Shown here one piece after another: positions 1-6,678 of a stretch of 13,187 nt of DNA (positions are counted from its first letter, which is position 1; each line of letters opens with the position of its first letter). Below the pieces are notes generated by a model, which did no database searches, had not been told where the DNA came from, and was given only the letters and a program-made list of their open reading frames with translations. Source of the stretch: Haloarculaceae archaeon (GTDB taxonomy: Archaea > Halobacteriota > Halobacteria > Halobacteriales > Haloarculaceae); the NCBI GenBank assembly GCA_028274885.1, contig JAQCMX010000013.1:1-13187 (forward strand), read 5' to 3'. The position numbers and the translations under genes were made by a program.

Positions 1-82
1 TCCCCTTTAGGCGGTTTGGAGTGTCCCACTCCTACCGGATGGACACTCGACCACAACCGACAGTGCGCGCTTCTTGTCGTCG

Positions 83-130
83 TTCGAAAAACTCCGTCTT
101 TCGTGATGACGAAAATCACAGATTTTCGAA
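83..130. repeat. Nested palindrome in the gene-free left flank
   Basis: Arms of 8 bases, TTCGAAAA at 83-90 and TTTTCGAA at 123-130, are perfect reverse complements. A second perfect pair, TTTCG at 99-103 and CGAAA at 110-114, lies inside them. The arms are AT-rich against the local background. The structure could be an operator, the end of a mobile element or a cruciform. Nothing in the window shows which. Confidence 0.45.
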
Positions 131-238
131 CCACGCATGAACACCATCGGAAGCGTGGCGAGCATCGTACTACCGGTTTCGACCGCAGGGGTAGAAGGCC
201 ATGCCGCGCAGTGAAAGTGAAACAATGACGCCGCTGTA

Positions 239-309
239 TCCCCTTCCTACTCGCTCCCGTCGGTCGCTGCTTGAGGAAGGGGGCTTAGCGCCTGTAATCA
301 GCTAAAGCC
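239..309. repeat. Two adjacent strong hairpins next to the tRNA-Val 3' end
   Basis: The first hairpin pairs CCCCTTCCT (240-248) with AGGAAGGGG (274-282), nine perfect pairs plus a possible G-U at 239/283. The second pairs GGCTTAGC (282-289) with GCTAAAGCC (301-309) with one bulged A and an 11-base loop. The two stems abut. They lie 30 bases from the 3' end of tRNA-Val, a common integration site. Hairpins of this size are typical of IS200/IS605 ends and of structured RNAs, but no transposase frame is visible here. The assignment to a mobile element is inference. Confidence 0.5.
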
Positions 310-338
310 GGTAAAAGATGCTTCTCTATAGGTGGGCA

Positions 339-413
339 TGGGTTCGGGCGGATTTGAACCGCCGGCCTCCTCCATGTCAAGGAGGTGTCATAACCGACCT
401 AGACCACGAACCC
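339..413 (-). tRNA. tRNA-Val, anticodon GAC
   Basis: Read on the minus strand, a 7-base acceptor stem GGGTTCG (5' end at 413) pairs with CGAACCC, whose complement is at 340-346. The discriminator is A, complement of T339. The anticodon arm is CCTCC-TTGACAT-GGAGG, so U33 precedes GAC, which reads GUC (Val). The T arm contains GGTTCAAATCC. No CCA is encoded and no intron is visible in the anticodon loop. The acceptor and T arms face the hairpin-rich left flank. Confidence 0.95.
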
Positions 414-437
414 GGACATTCTGGGGTATCAGACGGG

Positions 438-448
438 GATAATTGAAC
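438..448 (-). promoter_or_regulatory. TATA-like box of tRNA-Val
   Basis: On the minus strand TTCAATTATCC is the only AT-rich patch upstream of the tRNA. Its centre lies about 28 bases before the tRNA 5' end, the spacing expected for an archaeal TATA box. The call rests on position and composition only. Confidence 0.5.
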
Positions 449-548
449 CTTTCGAATCCGTCACCCGCTCTGTGTCGTGCGGTTTTCTGCTGTCGGGACT
501 CCGGGACCCGGTGAGGTCGGTCTGGCAGTTCCGCGATCAGGGAAACTC

Positions 549-560
549 ACAATCTATTTC
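549..560 (+). promoter_or_regulatory. TATA-like box of tpiA
   Basis: CACAATCTATTT is AT-rich in a GC-rich gap and is centred about 30 bases before the tpiA ATG. That spacing fits a leaderless transcript, which is common in haloarchaea. No Shine-Dalgarno sequence is seen before the start. Confidence 0.45.
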
Positions 561-584
561 CCCACGCCGGTACCCTGCTGAGAT

Positions 585-1229
585 ATGTTCGTACTCGTCA
601 ATCTGAAAGCCTACCCGAGTGATCCGGTCACTGTCGCCGAGGCAGCCCACGACCTCACGGCCGCCAGCGCTACCGAGGTGGCTGTCGCCCCGCAGGCAGC
701 GCACCTCTCCGCGGTCGCGGAAACTGGCGTCGAGACGTGGGGACAGCATATCGATCCCATCGAGCCCGGGAGCCACACCGGCTCGACACTGCCCGAGGCA
801 GTTGCGAACGCGGGTGCGGCTGGAACCCTCCTCAACCACTCCGAACAGCGACTCACACTTGCGGAGATAGACCGTGCAATCGAAGCAGCGGAATCCGTCG
901 GCCTGGCGACGGTCGTCTGTGCGAACAATCCAGAACAGATCGCCGCCGCCACAGCGCTCGGTCCCGACGCGGTCGCAGTCGAACCGCCGGAACTGATCGG
1001 CACGGGCACGCCTGTCAGCCAAGCCGACCCCGATATTGTCAAGGGCGCGGTTGCGGCAGCCGAGGAAATCGATCCCTCAATCGATGTCTACTGTGGCGCT
1101 GGCATCTCCTCCGGCGAGGACGTCGTCGCCGCCCGTGACCTGGGTGCGGATGGTGTTTTGCTCGCGAGTGGGGTGGCAAAAGCCGAGGATCCGCTGCGCG
1201 CACTCGAGTCACTGGTCGATCCGCTCTGA
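585..1229 (+). CDS. tpiA: Triosephosphate isomerase
   Basis: Interconverts dihydroxyacetone phosphate and glyceraldehyde 3-phosphate in the cytosol, in glycolysis and gluconeogenesis. The 214-residue protein is short, as archaeal TIMs are (bacterial ones have about 250). The substrate-binding Asn6 and Lys8 lie in NLKAYP. Catalytic His85 is in LLNHSEQR and catalytic Glu133 in VEPPELIGTG. The phosphate-binding loops GAGISSG (171-177) and LLASGVAKAEDP (192-203) close the barrel. The ATG is chosen because the first beta strand and NLK motif begin at once and a TATA-like box sits about 30 bases upstream. It appears monocistronic: it converges on the HerA-like gene with 26 bases between stops. Nothing is unusual in it. 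Confidence 0.97.
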   Translation: MFVLVNLKAYPSDPVTVAEAAHDLTAASATEVAVAPQAAHLSAVAETGVETWGQHIDPIEPGSHTGSTLPEAVANAGAAGTLLNHSEQRLTLAEIDRAIEAAESVGLATVVCANNPEQIAAATALGPDAVAVEPPELIGTGTPVSQADPDIVKGAVAAAEEIDPSIDVYCGAGISSGEDVVAARDLGADGVLLASGVAKAEDPLRALESLVDPL

Positions 1230-1255
1230 TCGTACGGGGGTACGAACACACGGAG

Positions 1256-3217
1256 TTACTGTGAGTCAAGCACCGTCTTCTCGATCTGTCGTGCGTACGC
1301 GCCGACAGCGTCTGCTCCAAGAGACGTACCGAACTCCTCGCGGAGGAGTTCACGCAGGCGGTACTCGTACCGGCCCCGTCCGACGTGTTCGATCAGACCG
1401 TGCGTGCGCAGGGTTCTGTTGTGGGCGTAGGCGCTGGTCCGATCCCCGTCGCCTCCGGCCCCGAAGTGTGCGTTCAGTGCCGTCTCCGGACCGAACTCGC
1501 GGTAGTACGCGAGCATCGCTCTGGTTTTCGTGTCCATTGCAGCGATATCAGCCTTCAGTTCCCTCACCACAAGCGGCTCATCGCGGTCTGCAGAGGCCTC
1601 CTCAGACGGGGTTTCATCGGGCGTTTTCCGTTTCGACGTTCCGTCGTCGAGAGATGTTTCGGACACTGAACGCTCCTCCTCGGTGACACTCTCCGAATCT
1701 AACCGCAGTTTCGACTCGACCGCCTCCCGTGTCGTCTGTGAACTGGCGCGGGGGTCGTCCTGGAGTACATCCGCTGTCGAGAGCTCCGCTGCGCTGTCCA
1801 GCGACTCGAACACCGCCTCTGCGCTAAATCGCTCCGATTCCGGCGTCTCAGTTTCTGTTTTGACTCTCTCGTTTTCGGCCCCTGTCGCTGTGGCTCCGTT
1901 CGTTTCATCTTTCCCGCCGATTCCTTCCATTTCCCCGTCTGCCGAGACAGCTGTCACAGCCTCGTCGCCCTGGCTTCCAGACTCGCTGTCAGTTGTTCCC
2001 TTGGGGTCTGTGTTCGGCTCTCCTGGTTCCTGTTCGTTCTCTGTTTTGGACTGTGAACTTCCGTTTTCGGTCTGTGGGGAAACTTCGACCCCTTCACCGT
2101 TTGTCGTACTACTGCGTTCGTCCCAGTCTGTGCGCATCTGCTCCCGTTCGGTCCGGCCGGGCACTTGCCCTTCGAGATGGCCTACGAGCGTCTCGACGAA
2201 CTGGTCTGCCATCCGACTCAGATCCCGTGCGTCCTTGAGCTCCGTTTCCAGTTCCGCGATCCGGGAGTTTTTTTGATCCAGTTGTTCGCGCAGTTCCCGT
2301 ATGCGGTCTTCGCGAGCCTGTTCGTCCTCACTAATCTCTTCGAGTTCCGATACGAGATCCGCACTGACACTTTTCAGTTCCGGCCGCTCGAAGTCGTCGA
2401 GACCTGGCGTTGCCCCAGCGTCGAACGTCTGCTTGCGGTAAAACTGTACCCTGCGGACTGTCTCGGACCAGTCTGTCATCAGAAACCCCTCACCATCGTC
2501 TAAATCCTCGACCGCGTCGGCGTACTCGCCGTCGAGAATCCGGCCCACCACAGTCGTATCGTTGTTCCAGGTCAGGCGATGCCAGAGCAGCCAGTCACAC
2601 TGCGTGATGAAATCCTTCTTTACGTCCGCGGGCCGTTGACTGATGCCACAGATCCCGAGCCCGTGTTTCCGGCCGCGTTTCCCGATCTTGATCAACATCT
2701 TTCCACACTCGCCGACCGCGCCTTTCTCGGGGATGTACTCGTGTACCTCCTCGACCAGCAGGAGGAATGGCTGTTTTTTCTTTTTGGCCTTGGCGAAGAG
2801 GCGACGCGCGACCGCGGTGAGTACCGCCTCGGCTTCGCTCTCGTCGAGATAACTCGAGATATCGAGAATGATCGGGACGTTTTGCTCCAGCGCCAACGTC
2901 GCGAGTTTCTCGGCGTGATCGGTCGTCACCTGGATGTCACACCCCTCGTCCGCGCCGGCGTGTAGAATCTCGTACTCCTCTTTGAGACCGTAGTACTCCC
3001 CGTCGATGTCGACGATAAGCAGGCCGAACCCGTTGTCGAGCAGTTTTTCCGCGATCACACTGGCGGAGTTCGATTTGCCGGACCCGGATTTACCGGTGAC
3101 AAACCCCCGTCCGGTCAACAACTCGACAACTGGGAGCGACACCGTCTCGTCGGCCTCTCCGCTTGCACCGAAGCCATCGCTTACCTCTGCGACCGCGATC
3201 GTTTCTGTCTCGGCCAT
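1256..3217 (-). CDS. HerA/FtsK-superfamily ATPase (DUF87-type) with coiled coil and acidic linker
   Basis: A 653-residue protein, cytosolic by lack of membrane segments. Residues 30-260 form a HerA-like ATPase: Walker A GKSGSGKS (42-49), Walker B FLLLVEE with Glu156/157, a basic GKRGRKHG stretch (179-186) likely holding the arginine finger, and SQRP (193-196), a HerA family mark. Residues 284-345 look like a coiled coil. Residues about 350-548 are a Ser/Glu/Thr/Asp-rich disordered linker. The last 105 residues form a separate folded domain with a winged-helix look. HerA family members act as hexameric DNA translocases, often with NurA nuclease in end resection, but no NurA gene is nearby. The ATG at 3217 is preferred over one 13 codons upstream because it has a TATA-like box about 30 bases before it. 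The DNA substrate and partner are unknown. Confidence 0.85.
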   Translation of the reverse strand: MAETETIAVAEVSDGFGASGEADETVSLPVVELLTGRGFVTGKSGSGKSNSASVIAEKLLDNGFGLLIVDIDGEYYGLKEEYEILHAGADEGCDIQVTTDHAEKLATLALEQNVPIILDISSYLDESEAEAVLTAVARRLFAKAKKKKQPFLLLVEEVHEYIPEKGAVGECGKMLIKIGKRGRKHGLGICGISQRPADVKKDFITQCDWLLWHRLTWNNDTTVVGRILDGEYADAVEDLDDGEGFLMTDWSETVRRVQFYRKQTFDAGATPGLDDFERPELKSVSADLVSELEEISEDEQAREDRIRELREQLDQKNSRIAELETELKDARDLSRMADQFVETLVGHLEGQVPGRTEREQMRTDWDERSSTTNGEGVEVSPQTENGSSQSKTENEQEPGEPNTDPKGTTDSESGSQGDEAVTAVSADGEMEGIGGKDETNGATATGAENERVKTETETPESERFSAEAVFESLDSAAELSTADVLQDDPRASSQTTREAVESKLRLDSESVTEEERSVSETSLDDGTSKRKTPDETPSEEASADRDEPLVVRELKADIAAMDTKTRAMLAYYREFGPETALNAHFGAGGDGDRTSAYAHNRTLRTHGLIEHVGRGRYEYRLRELLREEFGTSLGADAVGAYARQIEKTVLDSQ

Positions 3218-3243
3218 ACAGTTGATCGATTTTCCCCCTCGCC

Positions 3244-3255
3244 TCACATAATTCA
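3244..3255 (-). promoter_or_regulatory. TATA-like box of the HerA-like ATPase gene
   Basis: On the minus strand GAATTATGTG is an AT-rich patch centred about 32 bases before the ATG at 3217. It supports that start over the upstream in-frame ATG at 3256, which would overlap the box. Confidence 0.45.
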
Positions 3256-3340
3256 CCGTCAGACGGATGACAGACAGTATCGGAGCAGTGGCCGCCCTTT
3301 CGAGGTACGACGGTCCCCTCAGGTGGGGCTAATCGACAGA

Positions 3341-3355
3341 CATACATTTGTATAC
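3341..3355 (+). promoter_or_regulatory. hemH core promoter overlapping a short palindrome (possible operator)
   Basis: CATACATTTGTATAC lies 15-29 bases before the hemH start. It contains ATACA (3342-3346), a 2-base spacer and TGTAT (3349-3353), a perfect inverted repeat. The left half is in the right place for a TATA box, so a dimeric regulator bound here would block transcription. Iron or heme control would make sense for this operon, but the regulator is not identifiable from sequence. Confidence 0.35.
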
Positions 3356-3369
3356 ACCAAGAGATGGGT

Positions 3370-4416
3370 ATGACTACCGGTGTGGTCCTGCTGAACTTTG
3401 GTGAACCTGCCGAACCGGACAGAGAGAAGGTCCTGGATTACCTCGAGCGCATCTTTTTTGCAAACGCCGATCTCGAAGATGCTGAATCGGAGGCCGAGGC
3501 CCGCAACCGCGCACAGAAACTCGCAAAGCGGCGCGCCCCTGGCCTGATCGAAGAGTACGAGCAGATCGGTGGCTCCCCACTGAACGAACAGTCCGAGTGG
3601 CAGGCAACCCAGACCGGCCAGGAACTGCGTGAGCGGGGATACGACGTCGAAACGTACGTCGCGATGCAGTACACCGAACCGTTCATCGATGAGGCCGCCG
3701 AGGCTGCCCGGGCGGACGGGGTGGACAGCCTTGTCGCCCTGCCGGTGTATCCGCTCTGTGGCCCCTCGACAAACGTCATCTCGCTCGACGAACTCGACGA
3801 GGCAATCGCGGATCTCGAGTGGGAGGTGACAAACCAGGGGATCACCGGCTGGCACAAACACCCCAGGTACAATCAGATCCGGGCGGACAATATCGAATCG
3901 TTCGTCGCGGACCGCGGGCTCGACCTCACCGACGAGGACACGACGCTCGTGTTTTCGGCACATGGCACGCCGGAACACTACCTCGAAGAGGGGAGCAGAT
4001 ACGACATCTACGTCGACGAGTGGTGTTCGGTGATGGCTTCGATGCTGGGTGTCGGGACGTACGAACTCGGTTACCAGAATCACGGGAACCGTGATATTCC
4101 GTGGACCGAACCCGAGATAGAGGACCTGATAACGGATATCGACACAGAGCGGGTTGTCGTCGAACCGATTAGCTTCCTCCACGAGCAAAGCGAGACGCTC
4201 TCGGAACTGGACGAAGAACTCGCTGCGGACGCTGACACTGCGGGACTGGAGTTTCACCGCGTCCCGATCCCACACGACGACGACCGTATCCCGCAGGTGT
4301 TCGCCGATCTAGTCGAGCCGTTCATCGCGGACTTCGATCCTGGCTACTACCAGTTCCGACAGTGTCAGTGTCGGGACAAACCGGGAACGATGTGCCTGAA
4401 CGCCCCGCGGGAGTGA
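3370..4416 (+). CDS. hemH: Ferrochelatase (protoporphyrin or coproporphyrin ferrochelatase)
   Basis: Inserts Fe2+ into a porphyrin ring, late in heme synthesis. The 348-residue protein has the family N-terminus VVLLNFGEP, catalytic His198 in VFSAHGTP, and the second metal-site motif HEQSETLSELDEE with Glu275. It has no membrane anchor, so it is probably soluble or peripheral. The C-terminus carries Cys332, Cys334 and Cys342 (C-x-C-x7-C). With Cys130 in VYPLCGPST or Cys219 in EWCSV this could hold a [2Fe-2S] cluster, as in some actinobacterial and animal ferrochelatases. The ATG at 3370 is chosen because MTTGVVLLNFG fits the family start; an in-frame ATG at 3364 adds two residues. The stop is 4 bases from hemY, so the two are probably co-transcribed. 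Whether the substrate is coproporphyrin III or protoporphyrin IX cannot be read from the sequence. Confidence 0.95.
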   Translation: MTTGVVLLNFGEPAEPDREKVLDYLERIFFANADLEDAESEAEARNRAQKLAKRRAPGLIEEYEQIGGSPLNEQSEWQATQTGQELRERGYDVETYVAMQYTEPFIDEAAEAARADGVDSLVALPVYPLCGPSTNVISLDELDEAIADLEWEVTNQGITGWHKHPRYNQIRADNIESFVADRGLDLTDEDTTLVFSAHGTPEHYLEEGSRYDIYVDEWCSVMASMLGVGTYELGYQNHGNRDIPWTEPEIEDLITDIDTERVVVEPISFLHEQSETLSELDEELAADADTAGLEFHRVPIPHDDDRIPQVFADLVEPFIADFDPGYYQFRQCQCRDKPGTMCLNAPRE

Positions 4417-4420
4417 ACCG

Positions 4421-5686
4421 ATGCAGGTCGGAATCGTCGGTGCGGGCATCACCGGGCTTGCCCTCACACACTATCTTTCCGAGCAGGGGATCGAAAGCAC
4501 GGCCTTCGAGGCCGGGACCGAGGCAGGCGGGGTCATCCAGAGCAAATGTGTCAACGGGCACAGACTCGAGGTGGGACCACAGCGTATGCGGAAGACCCCG
4601 GGCATCGCTGCGCTCGCAGAGGCCGCAGATATCGGCGACGCGTTCGTGGAAGCAAACCACGAACGTCTCTTCGTGTACGCTGACAGTAGCCTCGGTGAGG
4701 TTCCGTTCTCGGCCCGGGCACTTTTACGGACGGATCTTCTCTCCCGGTCGGGCAAACTCCGTCTGCTGTCGGAACCACTGACATATCCCGGTCACCCAGC
4801 AGAAACCGCGGAACAGCTGTTCGTTCGGAAGTTCGGTCGGGAGGCCTACGAGAAGTTCGTCGGCCCCCTCTACGGGGGCATCTACGGCTCGGATCCCGCG
4901 GCGATGCCGGCAGCCTTCGCCCTCGACAGCCTGCTCGAACGCGAACAGGAGACTGGTAGCTTTCTCAGGGCGATTCTCAAACGGCTCGGACAGGGCCAGC
5001 GCCCGCCGCCAGTCTCTTTCGAAAAGGGCAACCAACAGCTTCCGAACGCCCTCGCCGACACCTACCGGAACCGGATCGAGTTCGATACCTCGGTACTGGA
5101 GATCGAACAACTGTCCGGATCAGAGACGGGATACAGCGTTCATACACCCGCTGGCAGGTCCGAATTCGACCACGTGGTCGTCACGACACCCGCAGACGTG
5201 GCGAGCGACCTCCTCGAAGGGCACGTCGAGGGCGCTTCACAGCTTGACGCTCTCAGATACAACCCCCTCGCGCTGGTCTTCCTGCAGGCCGACACCGACA
5301 GGGAAGGGTTCGGGTACCAGGTTGGATACGGTGAGGACTTGCACACGCTCGGTGTCTCCTGGAACGACAGCATGTTCGACCGCGAGGGCGTCCACACGGC
5401 CTTTCTGGGTGGGATGCACGAACCCGAACTCCTCGAGGAAGACGACGAAACCCTCGGGTCCATCGCAAGCGAGGAGTTCGAAACGGCGATGGATGTCCCC
5501 GCGGACGTTCTCGAGGTGAGCCGACTCGATGTGGGCTTTCCGGCCTGGGACCAGTCCTGGTGGAACCTGGAAGATGTCGAGACACCGGACGGGATCACAC
5601 TGGCGACCAACTACACCGAGCGGATGGGCGTCCCCAGCAGGGTTCGGGAGGCACGCCAGCTGGCAGCGGAACTGGCCGACGAGTAA
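4421..5686 (+). CDS. hemY: FAD-dependent porphyrinogen oxidase (HemY/HemG type)
   Basis: Oxidises a porphyrinogen to a porphyrin using O2: protoporphyrinogen IX or, in the coproporphyrin-dependent route, coproporphyrinogen III. The 421 residues open with a dinucleotide-binding fold, GAGITG at 7-12 and the ribose-binding Glu30 followed by GG (36-37). Family marks in the middle are FVGPLYGGIYGSDP (146-159) and FEKGNQQLP (200-208). The C-terminal FAD loop is LATNYTERMGVPSRVREAR (394-412), corresponding to the GVGIPDC loop in bacterial homologues. No signal peptide or membrane helix is seen. It is a little shorter than bacterial HemY (about 450-480). The start is 4 bases after the hemH stop, which implies one transcript and sequential steps. 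The family also resembles other flavin amine oxidases, but the hemH neighbour supports this call. In some annotations the symbol is hemG. Confidence 0.9.
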   Translation: MQVGIVGAGITGLALTHYLSEQGIESTAFEAGTEAGGVIQSKCVNGHRLEVGPQRMRKTPGIAALAEAADIGDAFVEANHERLFVYADSSLGEVPFSARALLRTDLLSRSGKLRLLSEPLTYPGHPAETAEQLFVRKFGREAYEKFVGPLYGGIYGSDPAAMPAAFALDSLLEREQETGSFLRAILKRLGQGQRPPPVSFEKGNQQLPNALADTYRNRIEFDTSVLEIEQLSGSETGYSVHTPAGRSEFDHVVVTTPADVASDLLEGHVEGASQLDALRYNPLALVFLQADTDREGFGYQVGYGEDLHTLGVSWNDSMFDREGVHTAFLGGMHEPELLEEDDETLGSIASEEFETAMDVPADVLEVSRLDVGFPAWDQSWWNLEDVETPDGITLATNYTERMGVPSRVREARQLAAELADE

Positions 5687-5751
5687 CGGTCTGGCACCGG
5701 GACAGTTCACAGTCTCTCGCGCCGCTGTCCCACGGAGCCGGTATCCTCGGT

Positions 5752-6519
5752 TCAGTTTCTCGTCTGTCCGGTCGGGCGGATCATGATCTCGTTGACATCA
5801 ACGTGTTCGGGTTGATTTGTTGCGTACACGATCCCCCGGGCGATGTCCTCGGAAGCGAGCGTTGGAATCTCCCTTTCGGCGAGTTGTTCGAGGACCTGCT
5901 CGTCGGGAATGTGTGTCCCGAGTTCAGTGTCGACTGCCCCCGGTTCGATGATCGTGGTTCGGATATTCTGTGGCGAGAGTTCCTGTCGAATGGCATCGGT
6001 AAAGGCATTGACACCGAACTTCGTGGCGTTGTAGCCACTGCCACTGGGCATTGTCTGACGCCCCGCGATTGAGGAAACATTGACCACGTGGCCGCCCTCT
6101 TGTTGTTGCATGATGGGGACCACGGCGTGCGTGAGATTCATCAGGCCCATCAGATTCACCTCGACCATCTGCCGGAGATTCGATCGGTCCGCTCGCTCCA
6201 GTGGTTCGAGAAGCATCACGCCGGCGTTGTTTACGAGGATATCGATCCGGCCGTACACATCCGTGGTCGTCTCGACCAGGGCGTCGATATCGTCTTCCGC
6301 CGTGACGTCGGTCTCGACGACGAGTGCGTCGCCACCCTCTGTGGTGATCCGGTCCGCAAGCGCCTCCAATTCCGTGACACGCCGTGCTGCAAGCACGACG
6401 GTTGCACCCTCTGTGGCAAGTGCTTCGGCAGTCGCCTCGCCGATTCCTGAAGATGCGCCCGTTACGATAGCAACACTGTCCGAAAGATACTCACTGTCGG
6501 ACGATGGGTTCTCAGACAT
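5752..6519 (-). CDS. Short-chain dehydrogenase/reductase (SDR), NADP-type
   Basis: A 255-residue classical SDR. Residues 20-27 give the cofactor motif TGASSGIG. ARR at 45-47 in place of an acidic residue after the second strand suggests NADP(H). NNAG is at 97-100. The catalytic set is Asn122, Ser150, Tyr163 and Lys167 (YNATK). The PG motif after the sixth strand is EPGAVDTEL (192-200). The substrate cannot be predicted; haloarchaea have many such genes. The start at 6519 (MSENPSS) is preferred over an ATG 17 codons upstream, because the extra residues precede any conserved region and overlap the likely promoter. It converges on hemY, 65 bases between stops, so it is not part of the heme unit. 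Confidence 0.9.
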   Translation of the reverse strand: MSENPSSDSEYLSDSVAIVTGASSGIGEATAEALATEGATVVLAARRVTELEALADRITTEGGDALVVETDVTAEDDIDALVETTTDVYGRIDILVNNAGVMLLEPLERADRSNLRQMVEVNLMGLMNLTHAVVPIMQQQEGGHVVNVSSIAGRQTMPSGSGYNATKFGVNAFTDAIRQELSPQNIRTTIIEPGAVDTELGTHIPDEQVLEQLAEREIPTLASEDIARGIVYATNQPEHVDVNEIMIRPTGQTRN

Positions 6520-6640
6520 CAACAGAGTATACACGGTGACAGGATGAGTATCTTTACACTTACCCAGCATGTTACAGAAAAGCCCCTTGCTCCGTTCACA
6601 AGTTCAACTAAGAGATACTGAGGCAGGTCAGTATGACCAA

Positions 6641-6652
6641 TACGGTTTAATC
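6641..6652 (+). promoter_or_regulatory. TATA-like box of the zinc-finger gene
   Basis: TACGGTTTAATC has a TTTAAT core centred about 31 bases before the ATG at 6679, with an A-rich run between box and start. Position and composition are the only evidence. Confidence 0.5.
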
Positions 6653-6678
6653 CGAGGAAAAAAAGTTACGATCATTGC

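Larger units (their letters stand above)
1..338. other. Gene-free stretch left of tRNA-Val
   Basis: Two overlapping open frames of about 70 codons cover roughly 7-228 on opposite strands. Neither gives a recognisable protein: the plus-strand frame is Arg/His/Thr-rich and unlike the acidic haloarchaeal proteome. I therefore call no gene. The stretch holds the palindrome at 83-130 and the twin hairpins at 239-309, so it looks like mobile-element debris beside a tRNA rather than plain spacer. Confidence 0.5.

Noticed and set aside
16..228. 70-codon open frames on both strands near the left edge
   Set aside because: Basic composition unlike haloarchaeal proteins, no motif, and no promoter-like box at the expected place.
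1530..2276. Plus-strand Ser-rich open frame opposite the HerA-like gene
   Set aside because: It mirrors the acidic linker of the ATPase; the Ser and Val richness is what the opposite strand of Glu/Asp/Thr codons gives.
3319..4275. Minus-strand open frame of 318 codons opposite hemH
   Set aside because: Open only because of the GC-rich third positions of hemH. It shows no protein family pattern, and hemH has all its motifs.
3370..4416. HemH as a CbiX/SirB-type sirohydrochlorin chelatase
   Set aside because: The length, the LLNFGEP start and the paired SAHGTP and HEQSETL motifs are those of true ferrochelatases.
5752..6519. SDR as a part of the heme unit
   Set aside because: It is on the opposite strand, convergent with hemY, and its motifs are generic for SDRs. 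No porphyrin step needs such an enzyme.
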